From: Actinomadura formosensis NBRC 14204
Lineage (GTDB): Bacteria; Actinomycetota; Actinomycetes; Streptosporangiales; Streptosporangiaceae
Length of the DNA stretch: 38,075 bases
Reading direction: 5' to 3'
Assembly: GCF_001552155.1 (NCBI RefSeq)
Contig: NZ_BCQQ01000062.1
Location: 1 to 38,075 of the forward strand
Made by a program: the position numbers and the translations under genes. A model generated the notes under the pieces. It was not told the origin of the DNA. It saw only the letters and a list, made by a program, of their open reading frames with translations, and ran no database searches. Positions 24,051-30,940 of the stretch are shown here, piece by piece. Numbering within the stretch: position 1 is the first letter of the stretch; the number at the start of each line of letters is the position of its first letter.

Positions 24051-24866
24051 CTAGTCGCGTCCGCTGAAGTAGCTGAGCAGGCGGAGAATCTCCAGGTAGA
24101 TCCACACGAGGCTCAGCACCAGGCCGAACGCGCAGTACCAGGCGAACTTCTCCGGGGCCTGCCGCCGGACGCCCTGCTCGATGGAGTCGAAGTCCAGCAG
24201 CAGGAAGAAGCAGCCGACCAGGATCGCGACGACGCTGAAGATGTAGGCGAGCGGGCTGCCCGGGTCGCGGATGCCGATGCCCTGGTCGCCGCCGAACAGG
24301 TGCACCACCAGGTTGATGATCATCAGCCCGATGAGCGCGGCACCGGCGGCGATGACGAACTTGGCGAACTTGGGCGTGACGCGGACGATGCGCAGCGCGT
24401 AGACGGCGAGGGTGGCGCCGAACGCGAGCGCCGTCCCGATCACGGCCTGGAAGACCACGCCGTGGTAGAGGTCGTTGTAGGCGTGGCTGATGATGCCGAC
24501 CACGACGCCGTAGACGCCCGCGAACGCCAGCACCAGCGGCGCGTTGGCCTTGCGGCCGAACGTGATGAACGCCCAGATCCCGATCTCGGCGACGAGCGCC
24601 AGGACGAGCACGGGGGCGGCGAGTTCGGTGGGCACCAGCACCCACGCCAGCGCCGCGGTGATCACGAGGGTGGCCAGGGTCAGGAATCCGCGGACGACGA
24701 CGTCGTCCATGGTCATCGGTCGGGTGGCCGGTGGCGCGTAGCCGGGCGCGGCCCCGTACTGCGGCGCCCCGTACGGCTGTGCTCCATGGCCGGGCGGACC
24801 GTAGCCCGGCCCTCCGGCCCGCTGGTCGAAGGCGTTCCCCCGGAACGCGGGGTTTCTGCTCTCCAT
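24051..24866 (-). CDS. Bax inhibitor-1/YccA-like membrane protein
   Basis: This 271-residue protein has a cytosolic N-terminus of about 55 residues rich in Gly/Pro/Tyr (repeated PQYGA and GYGPPGHG-like units), then seven predicted membrane helices. The first is in VVVRGFLTLATLVITAALAWV. The family-like hydrophobic pattern and the Asp-rich C-terminal part (LLLDFDSIEQGV, then FGLVLSLVWIYLEILRLL) fit the Bax inhibitor-1/YccA group (BaxI_1). Relatives include Ca2+-leak channels, where paired Asp residues act as a pH sensor; that role here is inferred. The ATG at 24866 has GTGGAG upstream. It is the last minus-strand gene before the direct repeats and the tRNA-like gene. Its promoter was not identified. 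Confidence 0.88.
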   Translation of the reverse strand: MESRNPAFRGNAFDQRAGGPGYGPPGHGAQPYGAPQYGAAPGYAPPATRPMTMDDVVVRGFLTLATLVITAALAWVLVPTELAAPVLVLALVAEIGIWAFITFGRKANAPLVLAFAGVYGVVVGIISHAYNDLYHGVVFQAVIGTALAFGATLAVYALRIVRVTPKFAKFVIAAGAALIGLMIINLVVHLFGGDQGIGIRDPGSPLAYIFSVVAILVGCFFLLLDFDSIEQGVRRQAPEKFAWYCAFGLVLSLVWIYLEILRLLSYFSGRD

Positions 24867-24958
24867 CAGAGTCTCCACTTTCGGCCGACGTGGCCCCCCA
24901 GTGTAAGCGCGAAACCCCCGCATGATCAGCCCAAACCACGCTCAGTTCACCAAGCCGC

Positions 24959-25231
24959 ACCCGCCGAAAGACCCACACCACCCCCAGCCACCCACCCACG
25001 AGGGCGAAGCCTCGCACCGGGAGCCCCAAAGGGTCGCCCCCTGAGCCAACACTGCAAGCCGACCGAAAGGTCGGCGAGCACCTCACTGCACCCACCGATA
25101 GACCCGCACCAACCCCAGCCACCCACCCCGCGAGGGCGAAGCCCTCGCACCGGGGGTTCCAGGGGGTCGCCCCCCTGGGCCAACACTGCGGGCCCCCGGC
25201 GAAGCCGACCGAAGGCCGGCGAGCAGGGTCG
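24959..25231. repeat. Two-copy direct repeat of about 125-140 bp
   Basis: Copy A covers about 24959-25084 and copy B about 25089-25231. They share blocks including ACCCCAGCCACCCACCC, CGAGGGCGAAGC, CTCGCACCGGG, GGGTCGCCCCCTGGG-like and GCCAACACTGC, and end in GCCGACCGAAAGGTCGGCGAGCA-like sequence (written here only in part). Copy B has an extra GGGCCCCCGGC piece. Internal palindromes (for example GCCGACCGAAAGGTCGGC at 25058-25075) could form hairpins. The repeat fills the 374-bp gap between the Bax-inhibitor-like gene and the tRNA-like gene and has no coding potential that I trust. Similar tandem GC-rich intergenic units occur in filamentous actinomycetes. Confidence 0.75.
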
Positions 25232-25240
25232 ACCGGCGCG

Positions 25241-25313
25241 TGCCCCTGGTCGGACTCGAACCGACACATTGGCTCTTTTAGGGAGCCCGCCTCTGCCATT
25301 GGGCTACAGGGGC
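25241..25313 (-). tRNA. tRNA-like gene, apparent anticodon UAA with C33 (aberrant)
   Basis: Read on the minus strand this is a 73-nt class I cloverleaf. The acceptor stem is a perfect 7 bp (GCCCCTG with CAGGGGC). The D-arm is GCCC-AATGGCAGA-GGC. The anticodon stem GGCTC/GAGCC is at 25283-25287 and 25271-25275. The 5-nt variable loop is AATGT. The T-arm GTCGG-TTCGAGT-CCGAC is perfect. The discriminator is A, and no CCA is encoded. The 7-nt anticodon loop is CCTAAAA, giving U34-A35-A36 (25280-25278) with C rather than U at position 33. UAA would be leucine (UUA), but tRNA-Leu has a long variable arm, absent here. It is not bldA-like. Either it is a decayed or non-canonical tRNA, or it serves another purpose. 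Confidence 0.72.
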
Positions 25314-25319
25314 GGCGTC

Positions 25320-25325
25320 ATCATA
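25320..25325 (-). promoter_or_regulatory. Candidate -10 of the tRNA-like gene
   Basis: TATGAT on the minus strand ends 6 bp before the mature 5' end. This is a good -10 match, but there is no clear -35 16-18 bp further up. It indicates the tRNA-like gene could still be transcribed. Confidence 0.4.
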
Positions 25326-25413
25326 TCGAGTCAGGGTCCGGGACACGCGCTTCCTTTCCTGGGTTAGACGAGCACGGCCGGGTCCGGCCAGTTTCACAGC
25401 GTCAGTCAAGAGA

Positions 25414-25437
25414 CCCCCGGATGCCCGTGACCGGGGG
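25414..25437 (-). terminator. Hairpin after the NADH dehydrogenase gene
   Basis: CCCCCGG and CCGGGGG pair around a 10-nt loop, 18 bp past the stop of the minus-strand dehydrogenase gene. A T-rich run (GTCTCTT) follows on the minus strand. It separates that gene from the tRNA-like gene. Confidence 0.6.
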
Positions 25438-25455
25438 CTTACCTCGGTGGACGGG

Positions 25456-26862
25456 TCAGGCGGTCGCGTTCTCCCGGGTGCGGCCGGCGGCGAGCTCGAA
25501 TTCCTGGCGCGGCCGCTCCAGTTCGGCCAGGGAGACGATCTCGCGGTGGAAGAAGAGCGCGAGCGTCCAGTCCATGGTGATCCGGAACTTGCGGTTGACG
25601 GTCGGCATCCGTGACAGGTGGTAGGTGCGGTGCATGAACCAGGCGGGGAGGCCGCGCAGTTGGACGCCGTAGACGTTCGCGACGCCCTTGTGCAGGCCGA
25701 GGCTCGCCACCGAGCCGACGTAGGCGTGTTCGTAGGGCTTCCTCGGTTCGCCGCGCACGTCCGCGGCGATGTTGTCGCCGAGCCGTTTGGCCTGCCGGAC
25801 GGCATGCTGGGCGTTGGGCGCGGTGAACTCGCCTTTTCCGCTGAGGTCGGGGACGGCGGCGTTGTCGCCCGCCGTGTACACGTGCTCCAGCCCTTCGACG
25901 GTCAGCTCGGCGGTCGCCTTGAGGCGTCCCTTGTCGTCCAGGGGCAGATCGCTGGCCTGGAGGACGGGGTGCGGTTTCACGCCGGCCGTCCAGACGAGGG
26001 TGCCGGCGTCGAACTCCTCGCCGTCGCTCAGCACGATGTGCCGTTTCTCGGCGGATTTCAGCAGCGTCTTCAGCTTGACCTCGATGCCGCGGCGGCGCAG
26101 GGCGTCGGCGGTCCAGCGGCCCATCTCCGGGCCCACCTCGGGCAGGATGCGGTCGGTCGCCTCCACCATCATCCAGCGCATCTCACGCGGGTCGATCGAC
26201 GGGTACCACTTGCACGCGTCCCGCGCCATGTCCTCCAGTTCGGCCATGGCCTCGACGCCCGCGAATCCGGCTCCGACGAACACGAAGGTCAGTGCCCGCT
26301 TCCTGATCTGCTCGTCGTCGGGGTTGGCCGCGGCGATGTCGAGCTGGTGCAGGACGTGGTTGCGCAGGTAGATCGCCTCTTCGACGGTTTTGAAGCCGAT
26401 TCCGCATTCGGCGAGTCCCGGGATGGGCAGGGTGCGCGAGATGGAGCCGACCGCGACGACGAGCATGTCGTAGCCGATGTCGCGTTCGGCGGCGCCGTCG
26501 GTCCGTGTCCCGGCCGGGCAGAGGGTGACCCGCCGGGACGCGTGGTCGATCCGGGTGACGTACCCGTTCACGATCCGGCAGCGTCCGAGGACCTTGCGCA
26601 GCGGCGCGACGACGTGCCGTGGCTCCAGGTTTCCCGCCGCCGCCTCGGGCAGGAACGGCTGGTAGGTCATGTACGACTGGGGATCGATGACGGTGACGGT
26701 GACCTCGCCGCGGCGCAGCTCGCGGCGGAGCTTCTTCTGCAGGCGCAGGGCCGTGTACATGCCGACGTACCCACCGCCGACGATCACGATCCGCTTCGCG
26801 GTCCCCGGAGCGTTCGCCGGACGGCCCGAAGGGGCGCCCTCCGAGACAGTTGTAGAAGGCAT
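25456..26862 (-). CDS. ndh: Type II NADH dehydrogenase (NDH-2)
   Basis: This 468-residue flavoprotein transfers electrons from NADH to quinone without pumping protons, at the inner face of the membrane. The N-terminal FAD-binding site is RIVIVGGGYVGMYTALRL. The second nucleotide-binding site is the TFVFVGAGFAGVEAMAELEDMA segment (given here in part). The FAD-contacting VYTAGDNAAVPD and VWTAGVKPHP are present. The C-terminal part (LFFHREIVSLAELERPRQEF) has amphipathic character suited to membrane association. The ATG at 26862 gives a normal N-terminus although no strong Shine-Dalgarno sequence is visible; a GTG at 26934 is in frame but adds an untypical stretch. It is likely monocistronic, with a hairpin after the stop. 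Confidence 0.9.
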   Translation of the reverse strand: MPSTTVSEGAPSGRPANAPGTAKRIVIVGGGYVGMYTALRLQKKLRRELRRGEVTVTVIDPQSYMTYQPFLPEAAAGNLEPRHVVAPLRKVLGRCRIVNGYVTRIDHASRRVTLCPAGTRTDGAAERDIGYDMLVVAVGSISRTLPIPGLAECGIGFKTVEEAIYLRNHVLHQLDIAAANPDDEQIRKRALTFVFVGAGFAGVEAMAELEDMARDACKWYPSIDPREMRWMMVEATDRILPEVGPEMGRWTADALRRRGIEVKLKTLLKSAEKRHIVLSDGEEFDAGTLVWTAGVKPHPVLQASDLPLDDKGRLKATAELTVEGLEHVYTAGDNAAVPDLSGKGEFTAPNAQHAVRQAKRLGDNIAADVRGEPRKPYEHAYVGSVASLGLHKGVANVYGVQLRGLPAWFMHRTYHLSRMPTVNRKFRITMDWTLALFFHREIVSLAELERPRQEFELAAGRTRENATA

Positions 26863-26971
26863 ATCGGAAGCGTTACCCGCCTGCCCGGCTCGCGAACTTC
26901 CTGCCCTCTTCTGGCATCTCACCGGATGTACCACCAGAAAGCAGACGGCGGGTCAGGGCCGAACGGGGGCG

Positions 26972-27030
26972 CCAAGCGGCCGCGGGCGGCAGACCGGGAC
27001 AGGGGCGGTCACCGCGCCTCGGCCGCTTGG
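26972..27030. terminator. Long-loop inverted repeat
   Basis: CCAAGCGGCCG (26972-26982) pairs perfectly with CGGCCGCTTGG (27020-27030) over a 37-nt loop, about 87 bp downstream of the UDG stop. The rest of the 254-bp intergenic region (26863-27116) shows no gene. It may act as UDG terminator or as an mRNA end structure. Confidence 0.35.
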
Positions 27031-27116
27031 TCCAGGCCCTGCCCCGCCGTCGGCCGCCGCCGCTCTCCGCAGCCGCGGTTTCGTCTCGGGCCCGGCACGA
27101 CGAACCTGGAGCCCCG

Positions 27117-27938
27117 CTAGCGGTGGTCGCGGGCGCGGGTGAGGACCGCGTCCAGCATGTCTTCGGTGACCCGGCCGGTGAAGGTGTTCTGCTGGCTCGG
27201 GTGGTAGCAGCCCAGCATCAGGACCGGGTCGCGCCGGGCCGCCGAAGGCGGCGGCACCAGTTCGACCTCCGCGCCGTGGCCGAACTTCGGCCGGGGGCGC
27301 GGCACCCCGTAGCCGGCCTGCTTGAGCGCCGGCCACACGCCCTGCCAGGCGAACCCGCCGAGGCACAGGACGCAGCGGACGCTCGGCGCGACCATCTCGA
27401 CCTCGCGGGCCAGCCACGGCAGGCAGGTCGTGCGTTCCAGCGGCGTCGGCTTGTTGTCCGGCGGCGCGCACCGGACGGTCGCCGCCATCCGCGCGCCGAT
27501 CAGCCGCTGCCCGTCGCCCGCATGGACGCTCGTGGGCCGCGTGGCGAGCCCCACCCGGTGCAGGGACGCGAACAGCCAGTCGCCCGACCGGTCGCCGGTG
27601 AAGATGCGCCCGGTGCGGTTGCCGCCGTGCGCGGCGGGGGCGAGCCCGACGATCAGGATGCGCGGCTCCGGGTCGCCCCACCCGGCGATGGGGCGTCCCC
27701 AGTACTCCTCGTCCGCGAACGCGCGGCGGCGCTGGACGGCGACCTTCTCCCGCCACGCCACGAGCCGGTCGCATGCGCGGCACACCGACTGGCGGGCGCA
27801 CAGCTCGTCCAGGTCCGGCGCCTTGGCGGCCAGTTCGACGACCTCGCCGGTGCCGCGGGCGACGGGGGTGTCCGGTGTCGCGGGGTCCCCCGGCCAGCCC
27901 GACCCGGGCGGCACGAAGGGGGCGTTGGCGGTCGGCAT
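27117..27938 (-). CDS. udgB: Uracil-DNA glycosylase family 5 (UDGb)
   Basis: This 273-residue protein removes uracil, and in family 5 also hypoxanthine and other deaminated bases, from DNA. Motif A is GLAPAAHGGNRTGR (98-111) with Ala in place of the catalytic Asp of family 1, typical of UDGb. The closing motif is CYHPSQQNTFTGR. The 4Fe-4S cluster cysteines are visible as C53, C56, C157 and C172. M. tuberculosis UdgB (Rv1259) belongs to this family. The ATG at 27938 is the only good start, with a weak ribosome binding site. It is divergent from the DUF2510 gene. Deamination of C to U is a strong burden in DNA this rich in GC, which fits its retention. Confidence 0.92.
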   Translation of the reverse strand: MPTANAPFVPPGSGWPGDPATPDTPVARGTGEVVELAAKAPDLDELCARQSVCRACDRLVAWREKVAVQRRRAFADEEYWGRPIAGWGDPEPRILIVGLAPAAHGGNRTGRIFTGDRSGDWLFASLHRVGLATRPTSVHAGDGQRLIGARMAATVRCAPPDNKPTPLERTTCLPWLAREVEMVAPSVRCVLCLGGFAWQGVWPALKQAGYGVPRPRPKFGHGAEVELVPPPSAARRDPVLMLGCYHPSQQNTFTGRVTEDMLDAVLTRARDHR

Positions 27939-28078
27939 ACCACCGATCGTCCCACGCCACAGGCGGTGGCCGGGATGCGCCCATGACCGGTGCGGAGCGG
28001 GGTCCGGTCGGTACGATGCGTTCGCCGGTTGGGGGGCGGGGTGTCCGGCACTGCCATCGGGCGAAGCGGGAGGCAGGA

Positions 28079-28852
28079 GTGTCGCAACCGGGCTGGTACC
28101 CCGATCCGTACGGCACCGGGAGCCTGCGCTGGTGGGACGGGCGGAACTGGACCGAGCGGCTCAACCCCGAGCCGGACCGCCCGCCCCGGCCGCGGCCGCC
28201 GCGGCCGAAACGGTCCGCGGCGGGCGCGGGGCCCGCGAGCCCGCATGCGGCCCCGCACGTACAGCAGCCGGCCTGGGAGCACGCCCCGTCCGTCAGTCCG
28301 CTGGACGTGCGCGTGCGCGGCCTGCACCTGTACGCCGATGACCGGGGCGTCGCGTACGGGAGCGCGTCGCTCACCTGGGCGCGGGTGGAGTGGGTGGCGT
28401 ATTGGGCGGCGGAGCGCCCAGCCGGATCCGGCCGCGTCCCCGGCACGCAGTGGATCTTCCAGGCGGGCCGGTTCCCGTTCCGCGGCGGCCCGCGCGTCGA
28501 GGTGGTGATCGAGGCGGACGCCCTGCCGGCCCGGGACGCCGAGCCCGAGCGCATCTGGGGGCGGCTGATCCAGCTGTGCCAGGAGCACGCCGAGCGGCGG
28601 CTCGTCGCCGAGCTGGTGCGGCGGGTCCGGGCGGGCGAGTCGATCGACGTGGCGCAGGGCCTGACCGTCCATCCGGGCGGTGTGCGCGGCAGCCGGGTGT
28701 CGCTGAGCTGGTCGTCGATCTCCGGCGCGACCGTCGACCGGGGACGGGTGTGGATCCAGCAGACCGGCAGCAACTCGCCGAGCCTCTACGTCCCGCAGCA
28801 GAACCCGAACGCGGTGCTGATCCCCGCGTTGCTGGCACAGCTCGGACGCTGA
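28079..28852 (+). CDS. DUF2510-containing protein of unknown function
   Basis: The 257-residue product has an N-terminal DUF2510 module at residues 3-27 (PGWYPDPYGTGSLRWWDG then WTERL), a Trp-rich motif found at the ends of actinobacterial envelope or cytosolic proteins. A Pro/Arg-rich linker (32-45) follows, then an unrecognised globular region (about 70-257) with alternating hydrophobic strands (VRVRGLHLYADDRGVAYG, TQWIFQAGRFPF). There is no signal peptide or membrane helix. The GTG at 28079 has GGGAGG 5 bp upstream. The longer upstream frame (from 27773) overlaps the udgB gene and is rejected. A weak TACGAT box lies at 28012-28017. Its stop is 14 bp from the convergent Ppx/GppA stop. Confidence 0.8.
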   Translation: MSQPGWYPDPYGTGSLRWWDGRNWTERLNPEPDRPPRPRPPRPKRSAAGAGPASPHAAPHVQQPAWEHAPSVSPLDVRVRGLHLYADDRGVAYGSASLTWARVEWVAYWAAERPAGSGRVPGTQWIFQAGRFPFRGGPRVEVVIEADALPARDAEPERIWGRLIQLCQEHAERRLVAELVRRVRAGESIDVAQGLTVHPGGVRGSRVSLSWSSISGATVDRGRVWIQQTGSNSPSLYVPQQNPNAVLIPALLAQLGR

Positions 28853-28866
28853 GGCTCTGGCGAGCG

Positions 28867-29814
28867 TCAGACGAGCGACCAGGCGGCGCCGTCCAGGATG
28901 TCGTGTTCGCTGACGACGACGGCGCCGAACCCGTACTCCCGCATGATGCGGTCGAGGATCAGCGCGCCCGCGCCGATCACGTCGACGCGGCCGGGATGCA
29001 TGACGCCGAACCGGGCGCGCTCGGCCCGGGTGGCGTGCAGCAGCCGGCGCGTCACCTCGTGCACCTGCGTGGCGGTGATGCGCGACAGGTGGATGCGGGA
29101 CGAGTCGTACTCCGGCAGGTCGAGCGCGATCCCGGCGACGGTGGTGACGGACCCGGCGAGCCCGACGAGCGTGCGCGCCTCGTCCACCGGCACCCGCTCC
29201 CGGACGGCGGCGAGCGCGGTGTCGATGTCGGCGACGGCGTGCGAGATCTGCTGCGGTGAGGGCGGATCGTCCGCCAGGTGCCGTTCGGTCATCCGCACGC
29301 AGCCGATGTCGATCGAGGAGGCCGCGCCGGCCGACGAGCTGCCGAGCACGAACTCGGTGGAGCCGCCGCCGATGTCGACGACCAGGTAGGGGCGGGCGGG
29401 ACGCAGCGCCGCCAGCTCCCGGGTGGCGCCGCTGAACGACAGCTCGGCTTCCTCGTCCCCGCTGATCACCTCGGGCACGACGCCGAAGATGTCGACGACG
29501 CCGCGGACGAAGTCGGCCCGGTTCGCGGCGTCGCGGGTCGCGCTGGTCGCCACCACCCGGGTCTTGATCGGGTCGCGCCCGGCGCCGCTGCCGTGCCGCT
29601 CGATCAGCTCGGCGTAGCCGCGCATCGCGGTGAACGTCCGCTCCAGCGCGGCGGGCGACAGCCGGCCGGTCTCGTCGACGCCCTCGCCCAGCCGGACGAT
29701 CTCCATCCGGCGTTCGACGTCGGTCAGCGAGCCGCCGTCCTCGCCGGGCACGATGTCGGCGATCAGCAGGCGGACCGCGTTCGTCCCGCAGTCGATGGCC
29801 GCGACGCGCGTCAC
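28867..29814 (-). CDS. Ppx/GppA-family phosphatase
   Basis: This 315-residue ASKHA-fold protein belongs to the exopolyphosphatase/guanosine pentaphosphate phosphatase family. Phosphate loop 1 is AAIDCGTNAVRLLI, SATRDAANRADF contributes to the active cleft, the conserved catalytic Glu lies in EVISGDEEAELSF, and phosphate loop 2 is LVVDIGGGSTEF. It has only the two core domains, as in the short mycobacterial proteins (Rv1026 as I recall), without the C-terminal HD-like extension of E. coli PPX. It would hydrolyse polyphosphate or pppGpp. The GTG start at 29814 overlaps the DUF501 stop as GTGA, with GGGGGAGG just upstream. This gives strong translational coupling and makes it the last gene of the eno operon. 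Confidence 0.92.
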   Translation of the reverse strand: MTRVAAIDCGTNAVRLLIADIVPGEDGGSLTDVERRMEIVRLGEGVDETGRLSPAALERTFTAMRGYAELIERHGSGAGRDPIKTRVVATSATRDAANRADFVRGVVDIFGVVPEVISGDEEAELSFSGATRELAALRPARPYLVVDIGGGSTEFVLGSSSAGAASSIDIGCVRMTERHLADDPPSPQQISHAVADIDTALAAVRERVPVDEARTLVGLAGSVTTVAGIALDLPEYDSSRIHLSRITATQVHEVTRRLLHATRAERARFGVMHPGRVDVIGAGALILDRIMREYGFGAVVVSEHDILDGAAWSLV

Positions 29815-30347
29815 CGCGCCTCCCCCGGTTCGGGCTCCCCCGGTCCGGGCACCGCCTGGACGCAGGGGCCGGACCGCCACCATTCCGGGAGCGCCTCCAG
29901 CGCCTCACGGCCGAACGGGTTCACGCCGGGGACCGCCAGCTCGTGCGCGATGAGCGCGTGCAGGCACTTGACGCGGTCGGGCATCCCGCCCGCGCTCTGC
30001 GTGCCCGCGGGCAGCGGCTCGATGCCCTCGTCGCGGGCCGCCTCGTCCCTGCGGTGCAGGTAGTCCTCATGGGCGGCGGCGTACTTCTCCCTGAGGGAGG
30101 GGTCTTCGGCGAGCCTGGCCTGCATCTCGCGCATGACGCCGCTGCCCTCCAGCGTCCCGATGGCCGAGGCGGCCTTCGGGCACGTCAGGTAGAACAGCGT
30201 GGGAAACGGCGTCCCGTCCGCGAGCCGCGGCGCGGTCTCGATCACCGCGGGCCGCCCGCACGGGCAGCGGCTCGCCACCGCGCGGACGCCGCGCGGCTCC
30301 CGCCCGAGTTGGGCCGCGACAGCGGCCATGTCACCTGCTTCGATCAT
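29811..30347 (-). CDS. DUF501-family protein
   Basis: This 178-residue DUF501 protein has RAVASRCPCGRPAVIETAPR (a CxCGxP element), FPTLFYLTCPKA, then GVMREMQARLAED and KCLHALIAHELAVPGVNPFG with the GGMPDRVKCLHAL motif. The conserved Cys/His residues suggest metal binding or a redox role, but the function is unknown. There is no signal or membrane segment. The ATG at 30347 follows GGTGGGGAG; an internal ATG at 30329 is also possible. DUF501 is almost always found between the divIC-like gene and ppx in actinobacteria (for example Rv1025). It overlaps ppx by 4 bp, which implies a linked function or at least shared expression. Confidence 0.88.
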   Translation of the reverse strand: MIEAGDMAAVAAQLGREPRGVRAVASRCPCGRPAVIETAPRLADGTPFPTLFYLTCPKAASAIGTLEGSGVMREMQARLAEDPSLREKYAAAHEDYLHRRDEAARDEGIEPLPAGTQSAGGMPDRVKCLHALIAHELAVPGVNPFGREALEALPEWWRSGPCVQAVPGPGEPEPGEAR

Positions 30348-30421
30348 CTCCCCACCTGCGGATCGGTGATCCGTTCTGCTGCGTCGCCGTGGCCGGCGGC
30401 CGCGCCGCCCCCGGGGGGGGA

Positions 30422-30865
30422 TCAGCGCCGCCGGTCGGCGGCCTCCACCGACCGCCACAGCGTCTCGTACCAGGGCGGCTTGCTCGGTGGTCCGCCCTTG
30501 TGGGTCTGCTGGTCCGTACCACCGCCGCCGTCCAGCACGATGTAGCACTTTACGTCAGGACGACAGTAATGGAGCCTTCGCGTCGCCTCACGCTCAATGT
30601 ATGACTTATCACCCAATTGTTGTTTACGTTGGGCAAGAATCTCCACCTGGCGGCGGGCCACCGCCTCCTTGCGCCGCAGGTCGGCGATCTCCTTGCGCTG
30701 GGCGATGTACTCCCGGACGGGGTAGGCGAGACTCAGCGCGATCGCGCACACCACGACCGCGAGGATGGCGGCGCGGCTGGTCAACGCCGGGTTGCCGCGA
30801 TGCGCCCCGTGGTCGTCGTGGTCGTCCTGGTCGTCGTGGCCCGCCCGGTCCTCACGTTGCGCCAT
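30422..30865 (-). CDS. FtsB/DivIC-like septum formation initiator protein
   Basis: This 147-residue bitopic membrane protein has an Asp/His-rich cytosolic N-terminus (about 1-28, HDDQDDHDDHGAHRG), a single membrane helix (about 31-50, RAAILAVVVCAIALSLAYPV), then an extracytoplasmic coiled coil (about 52-82, YIAQRKEIADLRRKEAVARR) followed by YIEREATRRLHYCRPDVKCYIVLDG, the DivIC/FtsB signature region. It should join the FtsL/FtsQ-type divisome complex. The two Cys residues in the signature could form a disulfide outside the membrane. The ATG at 30865 has AGGGGA 4 bp upstream. The eno-divIC-DUF501-ppx order matches Rv1023-Rv1026. The sequence around 30540-30625 is AT-richer than its surroundings. 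Confidence 0.9.
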   Translation of the reverse strand: MAQREDRAGHDDQDDHDDHGAHRGNPALTSRAAILAVVVCAIALSLAYPVREYIAQRKEIADLRRKEAVARRQVEILAQRKQQLGDKSYIEREATRRLHYCRPDVKCYIVLDGGGGTDQQTHKGGPPSKPPWYETLWRSVEAADRRR

Positions 30866-30940
30866 CGTGTCCCCTGCCTGTGGCCCGGTCTTCCGGCGGC
30901 CGGAACGTCGCCCCGGCCGCCGGTCGCACTCCCCGGCTGG

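Noticed and set aside
24947..25299. Open frames across the direct repeats (RGLRPRGW/PRGWVAGVGVG-like peptides)
   Set aside because: They only translate the tandem repeat and the tRNA-like gene, have no ribosome binding site and no conserved domain.
25241..25313. A bldA-type tRNA-Leu(UAA)
   Set aside because: The variable loop is only 5 nt and position 33 is C, so it cannot be a normal class II leucine tRNA.
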